Shown in pieces: positions 54,371 to 63,943 of a DNA stretch of 64,000 nucleotides. The notes beneath the pieces were generated by a model. It had not been told where the DNA came from, searched no databases, and saw nothing but the letters and a program-made list of their open reading frames with translations. The stretch lies in assembly GCA_009767595.1 (NCBI GenBank), contig VSDK01018756.1, forward strand, positions 50,772 through 114,771. Reading direction: 5' to 3'. This DNA is from Symbiodinium kawagutii (taxonomy: Eukaryota; Sar; Dinophyceae; Suessiales; Symbiodiniaceae). The translations under genes and the position numbers were made by a program. Numbering within the stretch: position 1 is the stretch's first letter; each line of letters begins with the position of its first letter.

Positions 54371-54580
54371 CTATTACACCCAACTTGAGAGACCTCTGAA
54401 GCTATCAAAGCCATGCACAACAGGTTTTGGAAACTTATGAAACTTGTCATCTTGAGGAGCACAATCATTTCACAATTTTCCGTTCCGGATTTCACCACAA
54501 CACACCAAGCATCACCCAGGCAGCATAACTGTGACGCTACCACGGCAACTTCCAGCAGCCTCGGGTTCAAAGCCTTCTAC

Positions 54581-54758
54581 CTGCAGCAGCACCTCCACCA
54601 CCCGGCCAACGGGTGGCTGGGTGATGGCTATGGGCCTCAATTCCATCGCAAACTGAAGGCTCTTCAGTGGAAACTCAAGTCTTTGATTGAGGATAACTGA
54701 GGTGTGGGGCTCTGAGTCTGTTTTTTCAATACTTTTGAGCCACACAACGTTCAAACTA
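54581..54758 (-). CDS. exon 2 of the chain
   Basis: Acceptor CCTGTTGCAG, strong donor CTGCTGCAG|GTAGAA, 59 codons. Peptide WLKSIEKTDSEPHTSVILNQ then PPVGRVVEVLLQ. Its first base completes the codon left by exon 1. The plus strand is also open here, but lacks matching splice signals. Confidence 0.62.
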
Positions 54759-54897
54759 CTGCAACAGGAACACTAAACAGAGAAACTCGATGATTTTGGA
54801 TCTGCTTCTCCTCTTCTCCCGTGTCAAAGGCCGAAACCGTAGCTCTGCTGCAAGGCTTGCGGGCAACTCAGAAAGCCTTGACTAACGAAAAGCCAAC

Positions 54898-54976
54898 GCT
54901 TTTAGGAGGTCTCCCAAGTCAGGGAGCAGGATGAAGCCCTCTCTGCTTGCCCACATCTGCTCCCACATTTCAGGAT
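54898..54976 (-). CDS. exon 1 of the chain (internal exon of the gene)
   Basis: Textbook acceptor CATGCATTCTTTTTTTTCAG. Peptide PEMWEQMWASREGFILLPDL. Ends AAAAGC|GTTGGC in phase 2, matching exon 2. If that donor is not used the frame stops at TAG (54884-54882) after KALAFR. Confidence 0.75.
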
Positions 54977-55339
54977 CTGAAAAAAAAGAATGCATGTATA
55001 ATATGCGTATGCATTTCAACAAAGCAGAAGCTCTACTATTTGGTGAGGCAATCACACAGTGCTCAAAGTTCAATTCGAGACAGGGACGAGGGGAGGATGA
55101 AGAAAAAGGCTTTGGTTTTCCTGGTACATCGCACCTGCAGTCACTGCCGAAGGTCTACTTGGTGTGAGAACGGCTCATCTCTCACAACTTTTCCAAACTG
55201 TTCCAACCTAGAAGTATGGCATACTCTTCAGAACCACATGCTTCACGTTTAATGGCTTGTGCTTTGAAACCATCCATGTTGTCACCACTAAATACCAAGG
55301 GATATTTTGCCGCCACTGAATAGGTATGACTCGTATGAC

Positions 55340-55459
55340 CTAGACCCAATGTTCAACAAAACAGCGCCAGACATCACGGTGGTTCCAACCATGAAATATC
55401 CCCAACGAAGGCAAGTCTGCGGTGAACGCTGCCACAGCAAAGGGGACGCCTGACGTCAC
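55340..55459 (-). CDS. terminal exon, unknown protein
   Basis: AG|G acceptor at GGTCGTCAG, exactly 40 codons to TAG. Peptide VTSGVPFAVAAFTADLPSLG then FHGWNHRDVWRCFVEHW. Another frame is open over the same DNA. Confidence 0.5.
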   Translation of the reverse strand: MTSGVPFAVAAFTADLPSLGIFHGWNHRDVWRCFVEHWV

Positions 55460-55759
55460 CTGACGACCTATGCCGACACCCGCAGCAGTCGGCCTCGTAG
55501 GGTCCAAGTTTCACTTCCTGAGGCACTTTTTGAAAACAGGAAGTTCGACTTCTCACCTAGTGGAGTACTGAGAGATTCAATCTGGGGAGTAATCTCTTGA
55601 CGACTTTCTCGGGCAAACACCTAGCCCTTAGCTTTGATCATTTCCTTCTGACAAGGATGGCAAAGATGGTGAGAGTCTGCACACACACCTCTCTCCCCAA
55701 CCATTTTTCACACCATTGGAGTACAAAACCCAAAAATGATGATGACTCCCCGCATATCC

Positions 55760-55977
55760 CAGCATCAACACCCCTGCAAGAATCCAGCAGTCAAGCCATG
55801 TACTTGGCTGCCCCATCCTGCTCTGTGTAGTTTTGGGTTGTGGTATTGATGGTGGCATCCCCATACTGCCGCCGGGTGAACCCGTGGAATGTCCTGCTTG
55901 TTCCCCATGGCAGCGGACCTCATTCGAACTTTGCTCCCAGCAGCGGTAGCGATGAACAGCCAAGGAAGTTCAGCCAT
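55760..55977 (-). CDS. possible 5' exon(s), unknown protein
   Basis: ATG at 55977 (MAELPWLFIATAAGSK, mildly hydrophobic). A GAGCAAA|GTTCGA donor may end the first exon; lower down another frame reads YGDATINTTTQNYTEQDGAA after a GGCGGCAG acceptor. Model unresolved. Confidence 0.38.
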
Positions 55978-56339
55978 GTTGGAACCAGATTTAGTGGCAC
56001 TTGGGGAAATTATTGGAAATTGATGGGGAATGTGTCAAGGAGTATCGCTCATGTTTTCTTCCCAAGGATGCATCATGATACTTGCGCACAGGCATGTGTC
56101 AGTGGCTGTCAGTACAGCGAACTGCCGGCACTCTCATGAGTTTATTGGCTCCGTAATGCTCCGTAGCAGGGTGCTGTCTTCGAAGTTACACAGCAATGCA
56201 AGCATCGATTGCAATTGGACTTTTGATGAGACTGAAGCGTTCCGAGTCCAGCATCATGTGTATGAGGCTGCAATAGTTGGACAAATGTACATACCTCCGC
56301 TACAATCACTCTTACTGATCAATTTTGTAGTTGCTCCTT

Positions 56340-56590
56340 AGCAGTGTAGTACTGGCAGTACTTACTTATTCTACACTTACCGGACTTACCACTTGAAATT
56401 CCCTGCTTACTCCACTTTGAACACAGACGGTGTACTACTATAAGTTGACCAACTACTTCCTTCTTACTGCTTGCCGGCACTGCTACTGCATACTGCCTTC
56501 GACGTACTCTGTACTAAGAGCAAGATCGGATTGAAACTGATGTTGCACTCATGACTGACTACTTCCCAAGCACTGAGTACTGATTACATA
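56340..56590. other. ACT-rich, no gene
   Basis: Irregular ACTTACT, CTTACTGC and TACTACT words; no exon. Confidence 0.5.
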
Positions 56591-56599
56591 CTGGTATTA

Positions 56600-56800
56600 C
56601 GAGAATGTACCAGTACTACCTGCAAAAACTGCGACAACTACTACTACAATACTGCTCTGCTCCTACTCCTACTCCTATTGTTGCTGCTGCTACTCCTACT
56701 AGTACCACTGCCACTAATACCACTACCACTCCCACTAAAACTATCACTACCACTACCACCACCAGCAACAACACGACTACTACGACTACTACAGATCCAA
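56600..56800. repeat. ACT/CCT/CAC trinucleotide tract
   Basis: Degenerate triplets CTACTCCTACTCC, CCACTACCACT, CACCACCAGC. Frames encode poly-Thr/Pro or poly-Val only. Confidence 0.88.
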
Positions 56801-56879
56801 CATGGACCCAAGATTGACCGATTATGGCCCGATTGGTGGAACATGGTGGAACATGCTGTGGTCCAAATCGGTGCAAGAC

Positions 56880-57010
56880 ATGCCCATGTGGGGGGGGTTC
56901 TGAAAATAGGGATACCCCCTAATCATTCTTTCTATTAACCGTTCATAATAATGAACCAACCATTTTTGGGGTTCCCTATGGCTTGAGCAACCACCATTCC
57001 TCGTGATCCG
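56880..57010. repeat. dispersed repeat, reference copy
   Basis: TTCTGAAAATAGGGATACCC, CTAATCATTCTTTCTATTAA, CCGTTCATAATAATGAACCA, ACCATTTTTGGGGTTCCC in a row. TTCAT-AATA-ATGAA forms a small hairpin at the centre. About 100 bp; shared with 10160, 11830 and 52415. Confidence 0.8.
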
Positions 57011-57084
57011 CGACCCACACAGCAAGTTGTGCAAGGCATCTGCCATGGTGGCGAGCAAGGTCAAGGTCTGCCGCAGCGAGTGAC

Positions 57085-57260
57085 TCCCTGAAATATGGTG
57101 GTGTCTCAAAATGGGGGTTACTACCCTCTAGATTTTTTTGGGTTACTACTAAACCAGGGGTAACCCTAAAAATAGTTGGGTTACTACTAGAAATGATCAA
57201 AGGACGATTTGAGGATTCTTGGGTACCCCTATTTTGTATTGGCGGCTAGTAAGGAGTCCC
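57085..57260. repeat. dispersed repeat, rearranged copy
   Basis: AATATGGTGGTGTCTCAAAA, then GGGTTACTAC repeated three times, ending TGGGTACCCCTATTTTGTA. Resembles both ends of the family but lacks its centre. Confidence 0.55.
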
Positions 57261-57649
57261 GTTTCCGGGTACTGTAAGTTCCACCGAGCCCATTATGAAC
57301 CTCCGAACCCCAGGTATATACTGTAATTTCCACCGAGCTCATTTTGAACCTTCTAAGTCCTGCTTGTAGGTTTTTCTTATCAAAACCTATTTCTACTGTT
57401 CATTGATAATGGATAAACGGTGCTCGGGGAGGCCTCATTCCTGGTTGGCTTGACAGAGCCAGTGTGCATAAAGCCTGGCTCGGCTTCAAATCTTTCGCAC
57501 AAGCAGCTGTCAGCAGCTGTCAGCAGCTGTCTGTGTCAAAGTTGGTGGCTTTGGCAGTGCATGGCAGCTGCCATTGACATCGACCGCTGCTGGTCACGGT
57601 ACACTGCGTTCAGGTCATAGCATTCCATGACATTCCATGACATCCTCAA

Positions 57650-57830
57650 GCATGCCGGGGTGGCCCCAAGCGTTCGTAGTTGCCACACTACTCAGGAATT
57701 GCCTTCAGCATGGCAACGGGGCGTGCACCCAAGCCATGGGGTTGCCATTCTCCATGGGTTCTTGATGTTTCGAAGCGGGAGCTGGTGGACGGCTGGACAA
57801 CGATCACAGGCGATGGTACCCATAGATGGG
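57650..57830 (-). CDS. coding-like segment, frame undecided
   Basis: Two minus frames are open (THLWVPSPVIVVQPSTSSRF and GTIACDRCPAVHQLPLRNIK). CAGCTGT triplication lies at 57506-57532. No firm borders. Confidence 0.28.
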
Positions 57831-57899
57831 TGTAGCCCCAATCATCCCAAAATGATCATGCAATTACTAAAGATATCTAAAGATGCATCATTTGCCAAT

Positions 57900-58270
57900 C
57901 AAAAATAGATTACTCTATTAGATTACCAACAACGAATAGAATCACAAAATCAGCAGTATATATCATTCCTTGGTAAGGTTAAACTACATACAATTGAGAC
58001 CTCCTTCAACACTGCTGAGATCGCTGCAGCATTCCGAGGACACTCAATGTCCTGTCACATCCATGTCTGAAACAGGAGGATCCAAGAGGACATGGATCAT
58101 CGTGGATCTAAATAGGTTCCAAGGAATCTCAATCATTTGAAATTGAAGTTAAACTCATGAAAATCTGATGAAACAATGATCCATCAAATTCACATGAAAC
58201 TGATTCCACGGCAGTCTATTGATGTTTATTGAACTCATTACACTTCAATTTAACTCAGTAAACTTGATCT
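57900..58270. other. intergenic, no gene seen
   Basis: AT-leaning, no exon or clear repeat. Confidence 0.5.
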
Positions 58271-58277
58271 GCTTCAG

Positions 58278-58441
58278 TGGAGGCAGTGATGGCATCGCTG
58301 GGGCTCCCCACTCCACAGCTCCTGCTTTCACCAATGGTACAGCCTCAGGGTGTCAGGCAGCTGCTCTGGACACATCCAGGCTGTTGGTTACCATCCTAAG
58401 TCAATACCTGGGGAAGCTATCAGCAAGCATTGATGTCATCA
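58278..58441 (+). CDS. exon, unknown protein
   Basis: Acceptor TTGATCTGCTTCAG. Frame reads GGSDGIAGAPHSTAPAFTNG then LDTSRLLVTILSQYLGKLSA to an ATCA|GTACTG donor. Phase with the next exon needs an acceptor (GATGAAG|TT) only 35 bases away, so the junction is not settled. Confidence 0.5.
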
Positions 58442-58469
58442 GTACTGACTGGCTCCCTTGTTTCTTGAG

Positions 58470-58715
58470 GATGAAGTTCCTGTCAATGACCTCTGTGGAC
58501 CCTTGCAACCACCACCCATGTCACTTGCACAGCAAGCAGCATGCACTCTAGGCGCATTTTGCAGTGTGTTGGAAAGAATGTGCATCGGTGAGAACGAACA
58601 GCACTCTATGCTTGTCCCTCCTAGTGTCTTTGCGAACCTCCTAGCAGCTCATGTCATCGTGATGTATCTTGATATGGTGAAGGATTACCCTGATATCAAA
58701 ATGTTGACATCATTA
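58470..58715 (+). CDS. exon, helical, unknown protein
   Basis: Acceptor CCTTGTTTCTTGAG|G, donor GACATCATTA|GTATGC, 82 codons, phase 0 both ends. Strong soluble helical character (AQQAACTLGAFCSVLERMCI; VFANLLAAHVIVMYLDMVKD). One of the best exons in the window; family not recognised. Confidence 0.82.
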
Positions 58716-58784
58716 GTATGCACACAAATAATCACAAATACACACCGCCCGCCATCTTCATCTGCCCTTGAGAATCGGCTCCCA

Positions 58785-58895
58785 TGCACACATGAATCAC
58801 AAGTACCACATTCATCATTTTTAACCACACTTCCCAAGTATTCATTTTTCATCACACATGAATCACACCTTAATGTACCACATTCATCATTTTTC
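58785..58895. repeat. imperfect tandem duplication inside an intron
   Basis: CACATGAATCAC at 58789 and 58855, and GTACCACATTCATCATTTTT at 58803 and 58875; offsets 66 and 72, so one copy has a 6-bp indel. Confidence 0.85.
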
Positions 58896-58935
58896 TGATT
58901 CAGTTTCTTCAGTCTCTTCTTGTGGTACCTCAAAG

Positions 58936-59100
58936 CCCACGACGGTGGACCTCTATGGACAGCTTCTCAGCCAAGCAGCCACAGCACGGGCCAACTCACA
59001 CACAACCTCTGCCTGCATTCGGCTTCGGTATGTTTCGATGCGTGGAGAGCATGAAACATTTGGAGTTGAGCCAGAATACTGGTCGATGTCTTGGTTATGA
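58936..59100 (+). CDS. exon following 58470-58715
   Basis: Acceptor TGGTACCTCAAAG in phase 0, as the previous exon requires (220-nt intron). Peptide PTTVDLYGQLLSQAATARAN. A GGCTTCG|GTATGT donor at 59028 may end it; otherwise it reads on to TGA at about 59100 (VEPEYWSMSWL). Confidence 0.65.
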   Translation, partial: PTTVDLYGQLLSQAATARANSHTTSACIRLRYVSMRGEHETFGVEPEYWSMSWL

Positions 59101-59146
59101 ATTATGAATTTCGCGGTCAGAATTTCTCGGTCAGATGTTTATTCAG

Positions 59147-59226
59147 GTTTTGCCATTGGTGATCCGCAAAGCACGATCATGCAAAGGATGGAACAGCACG
59201 AGCAAAGGAACCATGTCCCTTGCTAA
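59147..59226 (+). CDS. terminal exon candidate
   Basis: Acceptor GATGTTTATTCAG|G, 26 codons to TAA (FAIGDPQSTIMQRMEQHEQR). Its phase does not match the 59027 donor directly. Confidence 0.33.
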
Positions 59227-59501
59227 TGTAGGCGTTGCAAACGGAACTGTGCTTGTGCGTGTTTGTGCTACTGAGATGTATATATTTTTTCTTTTGATAG
59301 ACCACCGGTTCATATCAGTTCGACCGTTTCATTGACCAGAGATGACCAGCGAATGATTTGGGGTTTGATGTGGGGGAAAACAATAGGAAGATAAATGGTG
59401 TGCCGGTTCTCAAATTATCATAGTTGTTTCAAAGGGAAATGAGTCTATTCACGCACATTTCACCCCTGCCTTCCCCGATTCTGGAGGTCCCTGGAGTTTG
59501 A

Positions 59502-59726
59502 TTGCCGCCTGGAGCCAAGAGGATCATGGTGAAAGACACCGTCACAAGCTGCAGCCAGGAGCACATGCAACAACCGAGGCATTGGCGTGACCCTGTCGCA
59601 AAGCATTTGCGAAACTCACGAAGCAACGATCCGTCTGAGGTGTTCGGACCTCACAAATCCAAACAAGGCGACGACGGGAGGCAACAAAAAGGAACAATAG
59701 CGTGGTCAAGATATCTCAAGATATGA
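59502..59726 (+). CDS. 74-codon open frame, unknown
   Basis: Polar and basic (IMVKDTVTSCSQEHMQQPRH; SRSNDPSEVFGPHKSKQGDD). No clear start; may be an exon beginning after GGAGCCAAG. Confidence 0.42.
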   Translation: MPPGAKRIMVKDTVTSCSQEHMQQPRHWRDPVAKHLRNSRSNDPSEVFGPHKSKQGDDGRQQKGTIAWSRYLKI

Positions 59727-59729
59727 TTA

Positions 59730-60160
59730 ATGCACGAAGTCTAATCATGACGTTGGTGACTTTCGGAAACATAAATGAGCAAACAGACACGATTCTCTCA
59801 TTCTTGTCACGACATGTCACGACCAGTCACGACCATCTTCAAAGCTCGCTCGACGCTTTGTACATTGCTCTTCCAGCAAACTTATTTGTAAAATGTCTGC
59901 TTCTTCGCCACCATCTGAATGTTGTAATTGTAATTGCTTATATAATTGCCATTAATTGCCCTAATTCGAAGGCCTCACTGGAGCGAATTCGTATCCAATG
60001 GTGTTCCCGTAGCTTCACCTGGATTCTCCTTCTTGGCTCCGAACGAAGGTGGTTGATCCAATGTATTCGTAGCCATAGGGCACGGACCAATCGGCACTGG
60101 CAAGTTCTCACATCCCCGTGCTCAGTTGAAAGACTTCCAAATGCATGACAACCACATCTG
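59730..60160. other. no confident gene
   Basis: A 148-codon plus frame (59702-60148) is open but hydrophobic and without splice support. Confidence 0.4.
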
Positions 60161-60169
60161 ACATGTGTC

Positions 60170-60453
60170 TTAGATCGTCTTAGTAAAAAAAAAATCATGA
60201 CCCCTATGATTGATCATACGAATTAACTCCCATGAACCATTGAACTCATTGTCACCATCGAAATGAATCAACTCCTCCCCGTCAAGTTGCCAGGATGACC
60301 AGGTCACTATCACGGTGGAAGTCTCCATGTCCCAGCTCTGTCGGAGGTACCGCTTCCACTGGAAGGACTCCCTGACTCCATAAGCGGCGCCAGGGAAAGA
60401 AATGGAAAGGACATGTGGATATCCCTTGGGATCCCCTGGGTATCTTGGTGCCA
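60170..60453 (-). CDS. terminal exon, unknown protein
   Basis: Acceptor AAGTTGCTTTGCAG, about 93 residues to TAA. Alternating beta-like pattern (YPHVLSISFPGAAYGVRESF; TSTVIVTWSSWQLDGEELIH; FDGDNEFNGSWELIRM). Lectin- or jelly-roll-like look, but no family can be named. Confidence 0.52.
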
Positions 60454-60573
60454 CTGCAAAGCAACTTAGCAATGTCATGATAGGCTACGAAACTAGCTAG
60501 ATGCCAGCTTGACGGAATGCGGAGGCTTAGCAAATATTGCAGCAGTCATCGGTTGAAATCAAGTGAAATCAGT

Positions 60574-60803
60574 CACTGTGGGATTGGGTCTGCCCCAAAA
60601 GAATAAAACTTGAGGTACCGCGGAAACGTATAATTTGCCCACTGGAAGTGGTAGTCTTGTGGCAGGGACGAATTACTGTAGGTGGAAATGTCTCAATTTT
60701 TGAGGCCCGCATCCCACACATAAACCAGCAACCCTGGCTGCTCGTTCCTGGTCTTTGCACCCTTCCACGTGCGCTTGAGGACACTCAGCCTGTTGGCAGC
60801 TGA
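60574..60803 (+). CDS. open frame without ATG, unknown
   Basis: Reads IKLEVPRKRIICPLEVVVLW, QGRITVGGNVSIFEARIPHI and ends ALEDTQPVGS-TGA. Beta-rich look. A CAAGTGAAATCAG acceptor-like site lies at its start. The minus strand is open too. Confidence 0.38.
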
Positions 60804-60928
60804 TTAGTGAATCCCCTGCAACAAAGAAACAGCGGCACAAGGCCCCGAATTCCTCTGATCCCTCGCAACGTTTCCTCAAGAAGTTCCCAAAACGTGGTTG
60901 ATCGGCCGATCATTTGTTAGAAAGTTGT

Positions 60929-60931
60929 TGT

Positions 60932-60966
<35 letters not shown>

Positions 60967-60999
60967 CTGGTGATGCTGGTGATGCTGGTGATGATGATG

Positions 61000-61075
<76 letters not shown>

Positions 61076-61114
61076 GGATGATGCTGGTGATGCTGGTGAT
61101 GCTGGTGATGCTGG

Positions 61115-61197
<83 letters not shown>

Positions 61198-61230
61198 CTG
61201 GTGATGCTGGTGATGCTGGTGATGATGATG

Positions 61231-61281
<51 letters not shown>
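60929..61281. repeat. (GAT)n minisatellite with GCTGGT higher-order pattern
   Basis: 353 bp of GAT units broken by three blocks of GATGCTGGT repeated three to four times (about 60964, 61081 and 61195) and two GATGATGGT sites. All through-running frames are homopolymeric His, Met, Ser or Asp. Confidence 0.97.
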
Positions 61282-61858
61282 GCCGGTGTTGACCCCGACC
61301 AAGTACAAGTAGATCCAAGTAGGCCAAAGTCGTCTTACTCCCCATGGCTGGTAATGACGCAAAACGTGCACCACCCCGGTCACCAGGCCCTTTACAGTTT
61401 GTTTTTTCTTGTGCCCAGGTGGGACGTCTTACAACTGGATCACATTGTGGTGTAGCAACTGAGGAATGGGCTGCTCTGCCCACTGTTGAGCCTGCACATG
61501 TCATGACATGTTTGAAGGGTCGGCATCAGATTCTTTCAGCGCTCTTCACTCAAGACTAGCAACTTCACAGGCCTGCAGCCAGCAATCACTCAAGACCAAG
61601 CGTCTTGCATTGGGCAAAGCTGGCAAGCCAAGCAGCCTGCCGACGACTCTGAGTGTTTGGAGCAATGTTTGAACTTACACTCTCTTCGGTGCTAGAGAAG
61701 ATCCCGTGTACACCTCCATCATCCTCCCAATTACAAGCCCCTCTTTTAAGGACACAGCTGTTGCAAACAGTTCACTCTACCCCCCACACTTTACCTTGGC
61801 ACTGCTTGTTGGAAGCTTTCCAGGATGTCATCCACTTGGCCAAAGACCATGCCCACAC

Positions 61859-61984
61859 CTGACAGAGGCTGTGGGAAGGCTCATGATCTGTCAATTTGGT
61901 GCAGGCTCCTAGAACTGCCAGCCACGCATGAAGCCGCCGAAAGATGCTTTCCTGGCCTGCTTCATCTTCGGCTTCCAGGCTGAT
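61859..61984 (-). CDS. exon of a two-exon chain, acidic
   Basis: Acceptor TGCACCCGAACAG, donor CTCTGTCAG|GTGTGG, exactly 42 codons, phase 0 both ends (ISLEAEDEAGQESIFRRLHA). It joins in phase to 62158-62305 across a 173-nt intron. Another frame below (VFGQVDDILESFQQAVPR before AAG|GTAAAG, 61797-61840) may be a further exon. Confidence 0.62.
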
Positions 61985-62157
61985 CTGTTCGGGTGCAGCA
62001 AAAATGGAAGGACAGCTGGATGTATTTGGGTGTAGCTTAAAAAGACATGGAAAAATTGTACGTACTTCAGTATCCTCAATCTTATGGACCGCAAATCTAT
62101 GTGTCGTGTACCTACATAGTTTGCCACTTCTGTTCAAACAGATCCTCAACTATTTAC

Positions 62158-62305
62158 CACGAAGATCTCAGGAGGAAGGGGGACTGTCAGCAGGGGACTT
62201 TCTGCGGTACCAGAAACATCCAGAAACCCAATAAGTTGTTCTCCCTTGGCCTCCATGGCGCTCATGAAGAACAGCTGAAGACCCAAGAGAAGTGCTTGCC
62301 CAGGC
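62158..62305 (-). CDS. exon upstream in the same chain
   Basis: Acceptor GCAACATTCAG|G, strong donor TTCGTG|GTAAAT, 49 codons. Peptide GQALLLGLQLFFMSAMEAKG then PLLTVPLPPEIFV. A second frame is open but breaks phase. Confidence 0.6.
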
Positions 62306-62699
62306 CTGAATGTTGCGCTCCAATTCTGGCTCCAAAGGAAACAGTCATTTGTTGGCAGCGGTTGATCTGGGCATAGAAGGATGCACATGGACAATCATTG
62401 CAAACATCTATAAACATCTAAAAACATCTATAAAGATCTGCTATATTCCCAGTCACTTGGTTGGCCCTTGCGCACTTCACAACTCAGTCCTTGACACTTC
62501 TTCACCTGCCAATCACATCCACACAACGATGATATGGCCAAACTTCGGGACTGGAAGTTAATATGTGGTTGTCTGGCGGTACAGTACCCACGGGCAATCA
62601 ACCAGAGGTCTATCAATGTCTTCACACTTGAGGCCAGGTGGCGAAAGCTGGCATGGCAACTTGAATGATATGACAGCGTGGAAGAAAAGAAGATCCTGA

Positions 62700-62785
62700 A
62701 AACATGAAAGAAGTTTTAATATATTCTTATATACAATATATGATATTGCAATATATCATATTATATTCTCACATTGTACCTTTGC
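62700..62785. repeat. AT-rich near-palindrome
   Basis: AATATATGATATTGCAATATATCATATT is close to its own reverse complement around TTGCAA; flanking DNA is also AT-rich. Confidence 0.6.
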
Positions 62786-62843
62786 CATGATAAGGTGGGG
62801 GGAAAGGTGCCACCCGCTTCTTTCTTTCTGCTTATACTACCAC

Positions 62844-62928
62844 CTGCCTTCACTCAGCCAGTCGGAGAGCGTATCCACCAAGTTGGAGCTGCAAATCTTC
62901 TGGAAGACCTGCACCGCACCCTGTACCG
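62844..62928 (-). CDS. internal exon, unknown protein
   Basis: Acceptor ATTGTACCCTGTTGAAG, donor GAAGGCAG|GTGGTA. Peptide VQGAVQVFQKICSSNLVDTL then SDWLSEG. The frame is open upstream to 63088, so an earlier acceptor is possible. Confidence 0.6.
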
Positions 62929-63088
62929 CTTCAACAGGGTACAATAAATGGCGCGGCCCAAAATTTGATGCTTCCCTACAGGCCCTGTATGAATGATCTG
63001 GAAATGTCTGGAATGATCCGGTCACTGCATGAACAGCCTGAGATTCAATTCTCAGGGACTCCTCTGCATTCAGTGCCACTTCAGTCAC

Positions 63089-63183
63089 TCCAGCCCAGCC
63101 TTTTTGACCTCGGTTTTGATGAAGTCCTGCATCGCCTTTTCCTCAGCACTTCCAACATCTTCCCGCGAAGTTGCCCCAGCAGA
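63089..63183 (-). CDS. internal exon, charged
   Basis: Acceptor TGGGTGCCTCAG in phase 0, donor GGCTGGA|GTGACT. Peptide GATSREDVGSAEEKAMQDFI then KTEVKKAGL. A longer frame in another register is open. Confidence 0.52.
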
Positions 63184-63476
63184 CTGAGGCACCCACTGCC
63201 GCCAGGAGCCAGTTGCCCAGCAAAGCCCTGGCGGAGCTGGACGTGACCTACCAACCAAACCCTGGCCATGGCAGCCCACCCTCGTCTGCAGCTGCACGCA
63301 GGCCATGTCAAGTGAAGCTCTTCACCGGAGATCAAGGCCTGAGACGAACTCCAAGCGAGAGAACAGGAAGCGAACTCACCCATTTCTGAGCGAAGCCCTG
63401 GGCTCAAATCAATAAATCTGTTTTGTGTGGATTCTTTGGTAGTAAATGGTAGTAATAGCTGCGGGATGTTGCGAAT

Positions 63477-63737
63477 TTATGCAAATGTCATGTTTTCATC
63501 GAGATGCACGATAATTTTCACAAGATCCCGCACATGCGTGAATTTCTTGCAGGGCGATGGAATAGTCATCAACATCTCAACAACTGCCTGGCATGCTCCA
63601 TCTTTCTTGTCCTTCTTCGCAATCAAGCAATTGCAAAGTGACAGGAACTCGAAACCCTCTGCGGGGAGCCTGTTTGCACATAGGAAAGCAACGGATTTGA
63701 GCGCACCCACGAAGCAATTGGCCAAATTGATGGTGAC
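63477..63737 (-). CDS. exon, helical-repeat-like, unknown protein
   Basis: Acceptor ACTCTCCAAGCGCAG|G, then 86 codons to TAA: NLANCFVGALKSVAFLCANR, FLSLCNCLIAKKDKKDGACQ, VVEMLMTIPSPCKKF. Alternating helices suggest an ARM/HEAT-like fold, which is inference. It continues a gene that enters from the right edge. Confidence 0.65.
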   Translation of the reverse strand, partial: VTINLANCFVGALKSVAFLCANRLPAEGFEFLSLCNCLIAKKDKKDGACQAVVEMLMTIPSPCKKFTHVRDLVKIIVHLDENMTFA

Positions 63738-63799
63738 CTGCGCTTGGAGAGTTTCGGCAGCCCTTGCAATGCCTGCAACAACTTTTCCTGCAACGCTGG

Positions 63800-63943
63800 C
63801 CCACAGAGCTTACCCAAGCTTTGCGCCACTACAGCTGTCGGATCGTGAGATGGCATAGCCACTTGGAAGAAGCTGCTTGCACCAAAAGAGGCCGCCCATG
63901 GCATGGACATGCCCAAACCATCGATCCATCGAAGGCCAAGCAC
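63800..63943 (-). CDS. exon candidate running toward the window edge
   Basis: Frame with SHDPTAVVAQSLGKLCGPAL and a strong GCTTGG|GTAAGC donor 76 nt before the 63737 acceptor. That pairing does not keep phase, so the model is open. The gene probably extends beyond 64000. Confidence 0.38.

Noticed and set aside
56605-56876. Poly-Thr and poly-Val frames
   Set aside because: Degenerate trinucleotide tract.
52180-57109. Similar peptides (RMIRGYPYF and MIRGHPYFKK) as a protein family
   Set aside because: They come from copies of a non-coding dispersed repeat; frames differ beyond the repeat.
60898-61504. Frames of 157-195 codons rich in His, Met or Ser
   Set aside because: Pure products of the GAT minisatellite on either strand.
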